Positions 58,246 to 64,000 of a stretch of 64,000 bases of DNA are shown here, piece by piece. A model generated the notes under the pieces. The model saw only the letters and a program-made list of their open reading frames with translations, ran no database searches and had not been told where the DNA came from. A program made the position numbers and the translations under genes. Origin of the DNA: Verrucomicrobiota bacterium (GTDB lineage: Bacteria > Verrucomicrobiota > Verrucomicrobiia > Palsa-1439); the NCBI GenBank assembly GCA_003152315.1, contig PLZV01000062.1:134940-198939 (forward strand), written 5' to 3'. Every line of letters starts with the position of its first letter. The first letter of the stretch is position 1.

Positions 58246-60432
58246 ATGGCGATGCCTTCAAATGAACCGCTGGAGACGGTCGAGGGGACACTCGAACGGA
58301 TCATTTATTCCAATGAGGAGAACCATTACACGGTTGCGCAACTCCTGCCGGAAAGCGGCGCGCGACGCGCTGAGCCTATTACCATCGTTGGCAATCTCGC
58401 GGCGCTCAACGTCGGGGAAACCTTGCGCGCGCAGGGGCGATGGATCAATCATAAGCAATTTGGGAGACAGTTTGCCATCGAGCGCTTTGAGTCGGTGTTG
58501 CCTCGTACCATCGTTGGCATCAAGCGCTACCTCGGCAGCGGGTTGATCAAGGGGATTGGCGATGCGTTTGCCGACCGCATCGTGGAGAAATTCGGCGAGA
58601 AGACGCTGGAGGTGATCGATTCTTTCTCGGGGCGGCTGCGCGAAGTGGAGGGCATCGGGCCGGAGCGGGCCAAGCGCATCAAGGAAGCGTGGTCAGCGCA
58701 GAAGAGTGTGCGCGATATCATGATTTTCCTGCAAGGCCACGGCATCGGCAGTTCACACGCGGCGAAGATTTTCAAGCAGTACGGGGAAAATGCCATCGAG
58801 GTGGTCCGCGAAAACCCGTACCGACTTGCGAAGGACATTACTGGCATCGGCTTCCGTACGGCAGATGGTATCGCTGCGAAAGTGGGCATCGAAAAGGATT
58901 CGGTCCATCGGCTGAAAGCGGGGGTGGTCCACACGTTGGTGCGAGCAACGGACGAGGGTCATACCTGCCTGCCGCGCGAGCAACTCATTGAACACGCGCG
59001 GGAGTTGCTCGACGTTGAGATGAAGCCGGTAGAGAACGCGATCAACCTGCTGGCGCTGGGCGGCGATGTCATTGTCGAGGACGACTATGTTTATTTGACC
59101 GGGCTCTACAAATCCGAGCGTGGCGTGGCGAGCAAGGTCCAGGAATTGCGCGCCGCACCGATCACGCTTCCCAGCATCGACATCGACAAGGCACTGGTTT
59201 GGGTGCAGCAGAAGACGGACGTGGAACTCGCCGCCGCGCAACGCAATGCCATCAAGACCGCGCTCACGTCGAAACTTTCGGTCATTACCGGCGGCCCGGG
59301 CGTCGGCAAGACCACCATCGTCAACAGCATCGTCAAAATCCTGCAGGCCAAGAACAGCAAGGTGTTGCTGGCCGCGCCCACGGGCCGGGCCGCCAAGAGA
59401 ATGAGCGAAGCGACAGGCGCCGCGGCCCAGACGATCCATCGCCTGCTCAAATACGAGCCGCACGAGGGCGGTTTCACGCACAACGAGCGGCGTCCGCTCA
59501 AGGGCGACATGATCATCATCGACGAAACATCGATGCTCGACATTCCCCTCGCCTATCACCTGTTGAAAGCCATCCCGCTCACGGCGTCGGTCGTGTTTGT
59601 CGGCGACGTGGACCAGTTGCCGTCGGTGGGGCCGGGGAATTTCCTCCGTGACCTCATCGATTCCGACCGGGTTCCTGTCGTGAGGCTGACGGAAATTTTT
59701 CGGCAGGCGAAGAACAGTTTTATCATCACGAACGCTCATCTCGTGAACGAAGGGCAAATGCCCGTTCTCGACGCGCCGGAGGAGAGCGACTTCTTTTTCA
59801 TCGCCGAGGAAGACCCGGAGAAGGTGTTGGCGACCATTAAGACGCTTTGCAGCGAGCGCGTGCCGAAGAAATTCGGGTTCGACCCGATGCGTGATGTCCA
59901 GGTGCTCACGCCGATGCACAAAGGAGTGTGCGGGTCGGAGAATCTCAATCGGGAATTGCAGGCCACGCTGAACCCCAGCGGGCCGAACGTCCAGCGGCTT
60001 GGCCGCACGTACCGCGTCGGCGACCGCGTGATGCAGGTCCGCAACAACTACGACAAGGATGTGTTCAATGGCGACCTCGGCCGGGTGAAACACCTGGACC
60101 TGATCGAACAGCAGGTAGTCGTGCAGGTGGATGAGCGGGAGGTTCCGTATGAATTTACCGACATGGACGAACTGCTGCCCGCCTATGCCATCAGCGTCCA
60201 CAAATCGCAGGGCAACGAGTATCCGTGCGTCATCGTGCCACTGCTGACGCAGCATTTCATACTGCTACAGCGCAACCTGCTGTACACGGCCATCACGCGC
60301 GGTAAGAAATTGGTCATCCTCGTCGGTTCCAAGAAAGCGCTGGCTATCGCTATTCGCAACAACAAGACGGCGGCCCGCTTCAGCCGCCTGCGGGAACGGC
60401 TGCAGGGTTCGGTCGGCCCGCCAGCATCGTGA
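58246..60432 (+). CDS. recD2: ATP-dependent helicase RecD2
   Basis: Encodes 728 residues from MAMPSNEPLETVEG. The N-terminal RecD2-specific region has an OB-like part (ERIIYSNEENHYTVAQL) and helix-hairpin-helix repeats (GIGDAFADRIVEKFGE, VEGIGPERAKRIKEAW, ITGIGFRTADGIAAKVG). The helicase core has Walker A GGPGVGKTT near residue 348, GRAAKRMSE, IIIDETSMLD (Walker B), FVGDVDQLPSVGPGNFL, and the C-terminal AISVHKSQGNEYP and LLYTAITRGKK. RecD2 unwinds 5' to 3' and acts in repair without RecBC. It appears to be a single-gene unit. Confidence 0.95.
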   Translation: MAMPSNEPLETVEGTLERIIYSNEENHYTVAQLLPESGARRAEPITIVGNLAALNVGETLRAQGRWINHKQFGRQFAIERFESVLPRTIVGIKRYLGSGLIKGIGDAFADRIVEKFGEKTLEVIDSFSGRLREVEGIGPERAKRIKEAWSAQKSVRDIMIFLQGHGIGSSHAAKIFKQYGENAIEVVRENPYRLAKDITGIGFRTADGIAAKVGIEKDSVHRLKAGVVHTLVRATDEGHTCLPREQLIEHARELLDVEMKPVENAINLLALGGDVIVEDDYVYLTGLYKSERGVASKVQELRAAPITLPSIDIDKALVWVQQKTDVELAAAQRNAIKTALTSKLSVITGGPGVGKTTIVNSIVKILQAKNSKVLLAAPTGRAAKRMSEATGAAAQTIHRLLKYEPHEGGFTHNERRPLKGDMIIIDETSMLDIPLAYHLLKAIPLTASVVFVGDVDQLPSVGPGNFLRDLIDSDRVPVVRLTEIFRQAKNSFIITNAHLVNEGQMPVLDAPEESDFFFIAEEDPEKVLATIKTLCSERVPKKFGFDPMRDVQVLTPMHKGVCGSENLNRELQATLNPSGPNVQRLGRTYRVGDRVMQVRNNYDKDVFNGDLGRVKHLDLIEQQVVVQVDEREVPYEFTDMDELLPAYAISVHKSQGNEYPCVIVPLLTQHFILLQRNLLYTAITRGKKLVILVGSKKALAIAIRNNKTAARFSRLRERLQGSVGPPAS

Positions 60433-60484
60433 ATTTGACTGGTCTAGGTTGTCCGATCTACGATATAAGACGCTTGGGGGGGAA

Positions 60485-61138
60485 ATGAGACGACCGGTAT
60501 CAGCAGTTTTTGAGGGCGATGAGGCGTTCACGCTGATTGAACTCCTCGTCGTGATTGCGATCATCGGAACCCTGGCTGGACTCCTGTTACCGGCGCTGGG
60601 AAATGCCAAAAAGACGGCGCTGCGGGCGCAATGCATCGATCACGAGCGGCAGTTATTTCTCGCGGCGCGGATGTTTGCGGATGACCATGACGGGTGGCTG
60701 CCCGCGCGCGGCCTGGGAGGGGACGATCGCTGGCCGGCGGCGTTTCGTCCGTATGTCGGCGGCAACACGGGTATTTATTACTGCCCGGCGTCAAAGGACG
60801 TCACCGAGCAAAGCGCCGATCCCTATTCCAACACCCATAACAACACCGCCTACATCATCAACGGATTCAACGACATCATTCCCTACAATACGCCCAACTC
60901 CGTTTTGCTGGACAGCTTACCCAACCCCAGCGACACGATTTTGTTCGGTGAGGAACTGGATGGGAATGGGGAATTCTACATGGACCTGGTGGAGAACAAC
61001 CAGAACACGATTCTCGATTACATGCGGCACAACAACGGCGCGTGCTACGCGTTTGCCGACGGCCACGGCGAATGGATCGCCAATCCGCGGACGGTAACGG
61101 AGAACATGTGGCTGGTGAACAAGCCGCAGCCCTCATGA
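60485..61138 (+). CDS. Type II secretion pseudopilin-like protein with Ala at the cleavage site
   Basis: Encodes 217 residues from the ATG at 60485, preceded by a GGGGGGG run. The helix [20 protein letters not shown] is intact, but the residue before Phe is Ala (DEAFTLIE) instead of the usual Gly. LLPALGNAKKTALRAQC and CYAFADGHGEWI place it in the DUF1559-like class. Prepilin peptidase tolerates Ala poorly to moderately in characterised systems, so processing may be slow. It converges with the DUF6600 gene one base away. Confidence 0.86.
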   Translation: MRRPVSAVFEGDEAFTLIELLVVIAIIGTLAGLLLPALGNAKKTALRAQCIDHERQLFLAARMFADDHDGWLPARGLGGDDRWPAAFRPYVGGNTGIYYCPASKDVTEQSADPYSNTHNNTAYIINGFNDIIPYNTPNSVLLDSLPNPSDTILFGEELDGNGEFYMDLVENNQNTILDYMRHNNGACYAFADGHGEWIANPRTVTENMWLVNKPQPS

Positions 61139-61139
61139 G

Positions 61140-62126
61140 CTACTGGTTCCCGCCCGGCTCGCCCTTCCTGTCCTTCTCGTCCTTGCGCTCTTCCTGACGA
61201 GATTCCTCGCGTTTCTCGCGTGGCGGCTCCTTTTCCGTTGGCTGCGGAACGACGCGCAGTTTCTCGGGTTCCTTCCTTTCCGGTTCGCCCTTTGGTTCTG
61301 GCGGTTGCCGCGAAGTATCCGCGCCACCGCGAATGATCTCCGGCTCGCGCTTCCCGGCCTTCTCTTCATTCGCCGGCTGATGAGATGGCCCGTCGGATGA
61401 TGGTTTCAGAGTCCTCGGTGGCGTCTCGCGGGACGGCTCCACGCCGCGATGTTCGACCGCGACACGTACCGGCGCGACAGTCAACTTGCGCGAGCTAACC
61501 TTCTCCATTGCCTCGACCTTCGGGCCATTATTGACGACCACGTTGTTGACGCGGGTGATCTTTGTGATGTTGACGGTCTTGTTGATGATCGTGACGTTGT
61601 TCACGATCACGGCGCGGCGATGAATCGGTTCCGCAAAATGACCCACTTCGACAAACACGAAGGCGCGCGGCGGCAACGCCTCCTCCCGGAACTCCAAATA
61701 ACCCCGCGGGCCGAAAGAGGCCCCGGGCGGCAGCGGCGCCCAGCCGACGTATCCGTCTCCCTCGCGCCAGGACACCCATGACGGGGCCCATTCCGTGTCC
61801 GGCACCCAAACCCAGCCGTAGTATGGATCGTCAACCCAGCGGCCGTAGTGATATGTGGCCCAGGCCCACTGTTCGTCGCTGACCCAATACCAACCTCCGT
61901 CCGTCCACAGCCAGTAGCCTTCGCAATACGGACGCCAATCCGACGACACGTACGCGGGATGCCAGCACCGTCCGTATCCCGGCCGGTCAACCCAGTGACC
62001 ACAATTCCCCAAGGGGCCGTCAAATACACTGATTGAAAAACTTACGTTGCCGGCGACCGACTTGTTGACCGCCAGCGACGAAAGTCCCACAACCGCGCAG
62101 AGCAAAATCAATAATCGCATTTTCAT
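61140..62126 (-). CDS. DUF6600-type Trp-rich exported protein
   Basis: Encodes 328 residues. A signal peptide of about 25 residues (LLILLCAVVGLSSLAVNKSV) is followed by the Trp/Tyr-rich repeats of DUF6600: YCEGYWLWTDGGWYWVSDEQ, YHYGRWVDDPYYGWVWVPDT and EWAPSWVSWREGDGYVGWAP LPP. A central part has Asn/Val-rich strands (VIVNNVTIINKTVNITKITR). The last 110 residues are highly charged Lys/Glu/Pro and probably disordered. The family is periplasmic or outer-surface; its function is unknown. Confidence 0.85.
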   Translation of the reverse strand: MKMRLLILLCAVVGLSSLAVNKSVAGNVSFSISVFDGPLGNCGHWVDRPGYGRCWHPAYVSSDWRPYCEGYWLWTDGGWYWVSDEQWAWATYHYGRWVDDPYYGWVWVPDTEWAPSWVSWREGDGYVGWAPLPPGASFGPRGYLEFREEALPPRAFVFVEVGHFAEPIHRRAVIVNNVTIINKTVNITKITRVNNVVVNNGPKVEAMEKVSSRKLTVAPVRVAVEHRGVEPSRETPPRTLKPSSDGPSHQPANEEKAGKREPEIIRGGADTSRQPPEPKGEPERKEPEKLRVVPQPTEKEPPREKREESRQEERKDEKDRKGEPGGNQ

Positions 62127-62258
62127 TTTAGTCAGGCCTTTCCATGGTCATCGGAATACATTGACGACAGGATCCCGTCATTATTCAACACCAAGAATCC
62201 AGCTTCATCTCGTCGCCAAGCAATTACAGGAGAATCTGCCCGGGCAGGCGCTTAACTA

Positions 62259-63146
62259 TTACGCGCCGCTTTTATCCGCGTGGATGATGACTCCCATCGC
62301 ATGCGACTGGCCGGGCGCGATGGTGACGGCGTTTTCGCGGACGTTGCAGGTTTCGATGCAGAGCATGAATGGCCATTCGTCATCGCCGAAATCGGGCATC
62401 GCCTTGGCCTTGACAATCCACGGGTTCCAGACCACGGTCGCATTTGAACCGGTTTTCTTCACCACCAACTTCCGCTGCCAACCGGGATCATGGGCAACGC
62501 AGGTGGCCTGCGTGTTCAGATAAACACGATCCGTCTCGGCCGTGATGCGAATGGGAGCAGCGGCTTCGATTTCCGTGCGCGGAGTGCCGACCACCGTAAA
62601 ATAGGACACGCCCGCCAATCCTTCAATGCTCACTTCCCGCGCGTCGCTCACCGCCAGATAGGTGTGCAGCGCTTCCTCGATACGCAGCGGTTGGCTGCCG
62701 GTATTTCGCACCTGCAATTCCAACCCGAGTGTCGCGCCGACCCGGACCCGATAATCCGCAACAAATTCCCCGGGCCATAGCGCGCGCGTCGCTTCGCTGG
62801 ATACCAGACGCAACCGAATCTCCAAAACCCCATCGCTCGTTTGCTCCGCAGATACAAGTTCCCACTCGACCAACCGGGCGAATCCGTGCGGGGAGCCCGG
62901 TTGTCCGTCCTGTCGCGCCCCGAACCATGGAAAACAAATCGGCACACCACCGCGAAGCGGTTTGCCCGGCTCGAACCAACTCTTGCCGCTCATGAACAGC
63001 ACCGGTTTTTGTCCCTTCGGTTGGAACCGAGTCACGTGCGCGCCGTGCAGGTAGATTTCCGCGTCGGCCTGCGTCGTCCGAATCACCAAACGCTTCAGTC
63101 CGCCCTGTCCCTCCTCCATCCGAACGCCGTCCGGTAGCTTTTGCAT
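62259..63146 (-). CDS. D-hexose-6-phosphate mutarotase (YeaD-type aldose 1-epimerase family)
   Basis: Encodes 295 residues. Family features in order: AEIYLHGAHVTRFQPKGQKP, FMSGKSWFEPGKPLRGGVPI, CFPWFGARQDGQPGSPHGFA RLVEW (catalytic His region), RIEEALHTYLAVSD with the second His, and the catalytic Glu near MLCIETCNV. It interconverts alpha and beta anomers of hexose-6-phosphates in the cytosol. A TTGGCA-17-TAGCAT promoter ends six bases before the ATG. Confidence 0.9.
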   Translation of the reverse strand: MQKLPDGVRMEEGQGGLKRLVIRTTQADAEIYLHGAHVTRFQPKGQKPVLFMSGKSWFEPGKPLRGGVPICFPWFGARQDGQPGSPHGFARLVEWELVSAEQTSDGVLEIRLRLVSSEATRALWPGEFVADYRVRVGATLGLELQVRNTGSQPLRIEEALHTYLAVSDAREVSIEGLAGVSYFTVVGTPRTEIEAAAPIRITAETDRVYLNTQATCVAHDPGWQRKLVVKKTGSNATVVWNPWIVKAKAMPDFGDDEWPFMLCIETCNVRENAVTIAPGQSHAMGVIIHADKSGA

Positions 63147-63152
63147 TGCGAC

Positions 63153-63181
63153 ATGCTACCCAGCTTGGCCGGGACTGCCAA
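63153..63181 (-). promoter_or_regulatory. Promoter TTGGCA-17-TAGCAT abutting the mutarotase start
   Basis: On the minus strand the -35 is at 63181-63176 and the -10 at 63158-63153, six bases from the ATG. No ribosome-binding site is present. Confidence 0.65.
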
Positions 63182-63196
63182 TGTTTTTCACAATTC

Positions 63197-63227
63197 ATGC
63201 GGCCACGACGGAGCGTGGCCCTCCAAA
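63197..63227. repeat. 'ggagggccacgct' repeat (copy 2, inverted)
   Basis: Reverse complement of 58110-58140 with one mismatch. It lies in the divergent gap between the mutarotase and release-factor-like genes. Confidence 0.75.
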
Positions 63228-63246
63228 CTACCCTGGAAGCGCTTCA

Positions 63247-63275
63247 TTGCCTTTCCAGCGCACGCCGGATACGCT
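63247..63275 (+). promoter_or_regulatory. Promoter TTGCCT-17-TACGCT abutting the GGQ protein start
   Basis: -35 at 63247-63252 and -10 at 63270-63275, six bases before the ATG at 63282. Confidence 0.6.
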
Positions 63276-63281
63276 GTTGTT

Positions 63282-63695
63282 ATGAGTGCGTTTCCCGTCA
63301 GCCCGGAAAAGGAAAGTCAGCTCACCCAGCGCATGGTCGCGCTCGGGGTGCGCGAAGCGGATATTGACGAGACGTTTGTCCGTTCGGGCGGTCACGGCGG
63401 CCAGAATGTCAATAAGACGTCCACGTGCGTGATGTTGGTCCATCGTCCGACGCGCATTCAGGTCAAATGCCAGGACACCCGCCAACAGGCGCTCAACCGT
63501 TTTCTCGCTCGCCGTCTGTTGCTCGACAAGATCGAAGCGTTCAAGAAGGGCTATGTCGATGCCGAGCGTTCCCGCGTTGAGAAAATCCGCCGCCAGAAAC
63601 GCAAACGCAGTCGCCGCGCCAAACAACGCATGCTGGATAACAAGTCCCACCATGGCGCGAAGAAAGAATCGCGGCGGTCGGTTCGGCTGGAATAG
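63282..63695 (+). CDS. Release-factor-like GGQ domain protein (class I, ArfB/YaeJ or RF-H type)
   Basis: Encodes 137 residues from MSAFPVSPEKESQLTQ. IDETFVRSGGHGGQNVNKTS holds the catalytic GGQ at residues 39-41, the peptidyl-tRNA hydrolysis loop. VMLVHRPTRIQVKCQDTRQQ and a basic C-terminal tail (KIRRQKRKRSRRAKQRMLDN) follow. Stop-codon-recognition domains are absent. Such proteins free stalled ribosomes or act as peptide-chain-release relatives; the basic tail resembles the mRNA-channel tail of ArfB. The exact subfamily is not certain. Confidence 0.88.
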   Translation: MSAFPVSPEKESQLTQRMVALGVREADIDETFVRSGGHGGQNVNKTSTCVMLVHRPTRIQVKCQDTRQQALNRFLARRLLLDKIEAFKKGYVDAERSRVEKIRRQKRKRSRRAKQRMLDNKSHHGAKKESRRSVRLE

Positions 63696-63951
63696 GAGTT
63701 GGGGACGACCTGCCAAGTCCTATTTGGGCAGTCGCTGTGTCGAATGGCGTCCGCGAGGCTCGGCGACTCGGGTTGTGGACGGCACACGGTTGGGATCATG
63801 CGAGTGCAGTCCAGCGCGGAAACCCGCTTGAGCCAGACGCCGAGACAAATCGCGCAGATTGCTGATGCGCCAAATGATTTTCTGGGCTGGGGTCATGGAG
63901 GTTGGACGCTTCATTGCTTGTCCAGTTCGTCGTTATAATCAGTGTCCCTCG
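63696..63951. other. Gap downstream of the GGQ protein gene, no gene seen
   Basis: I see no credible gene in this stretch. TATAAT at 63934-63939 near its right end is a plausible -10 for the gene that may begin at 63952. Confidence 0.35.
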
Positions 63952-64000
63952 ATGATGCGTAGACTATTCCCGGCGGAGATTCCTCGACAAGCTCGGAATG
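63952..64000 (+). CDS. Possible start of a gene cut by the window end
   Basis: ATG at 63952 (and 63955) opens a frame, MMRRLFPAEIPRQARN, that runs off the window. TATAAT lies 12 bases upstream. The fragment is too short to identify. Confidence 0.2.
   Translation, partial: MMRRLFPAEIPRQARN

Noticed and set aside
58753..60255. 500-codon minus-strand frame
   Set aside because: Antisense to recD2; no recognisable motif.
1..64000. rRNA, tRNA, CRISPR arrays, prophage or complete insertion sequences
   Set aside because: I looked through the gaps for TPsiC-like GTTCRANNC arms, direct-repeat arrays and transposase motifs and found none convincing; a covariance-model search would be needed to exclude small RNAs.

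Overview
This is a bacterial chromosomal window of high GC with about 65 genes and no rRNA or tRNA that I can see. The gene set suggests a member of the PVC group, most likely Verrucomicrobiota. Pointers are several solitary type II secretion pseudopilin-like proteins with a C-terminal 'DGH' motif, a PEP-CTERM beta-propeller protein, a DUF6600 tryptophan-rich protein, and many short dispersed intergenic repeats. This assignment is an inference; no phylogenetic marker was compared.

Layout. 1-7.7 kb: small exported proteins, pirin, a DUF2971 protein, the PEP-CTERM protein, DUF1059, a pseudopilin, a degenerate metallo-beta-lactamase-fold protein and a DUF4139 protein. 7.8-16.2 kb: one 2,482-codon gene joining an ETF:quinone oxidoreductase-like flavoprotein, its FixX-like 4Fe-4S domain, a partial and a complete acyl-CoA dehydrogenase, ETF-beta and ETF-alpha, followed 4 bases later by a membrane protein. 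16.2-24 kb: a lone RelE-like toxin, glycerophosphodiesterase plus glpD, a sugar-phosphate polyprenyl transferase, thyA-folA, a frameshifted LysE exporter and argA. 24-33.4 kb: small conserved families (DUF72, AMMECR1, PaaI thioesterase), an 850-base repeat-rich gap, peptide deformylase, DUF1189, an IscA-type protein, a GIY-YIG nuclease, fumC and a VOC protein.

33.4-48.35 kb: a complete complex I operon (nuoA,B,C,D,EF,G,H,I,J,K,L,M,N, minus strand) with nuoE and nuoF fused. It is interrupted between nuoL and nuoM by a PD-(D/E)XK-like gene bracketed by a 35-bp perfect inverted repeat. A perfect CRP-type operator lies before nuoA. Divergent from nuoA is a MidA/NDUFAF7-type methyltransferase, whose eukaryotic homologue methylates the NuoD equivalent. 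48.5-64 kb: obg, small membrane proteins, an RlmD-type rRNA methyltransferase with a decayed partial second copy, more pseudopilins, recD2, DUF6600, a hexose-phosphate mutarotase and a release-factor-like GGQ protein.

How the genes work together. The fused acyl-CoA dehydrogenase/ETF/ETF-QO chain would pass electrons from acyl-CoA to quinone, complex I would do so from NADH, and GlpD from glycerol-3-phosphate, so much of the window feeds the quinone pool. Two general signals run through it. About ten genes have a TTGNNN-16/17-TANNNT promoter whose -10 box ends only 6-9 bases before the start codon, implying leaderless mRNAs. Several short repeat families occur between genes and also, in frame, inside genes.
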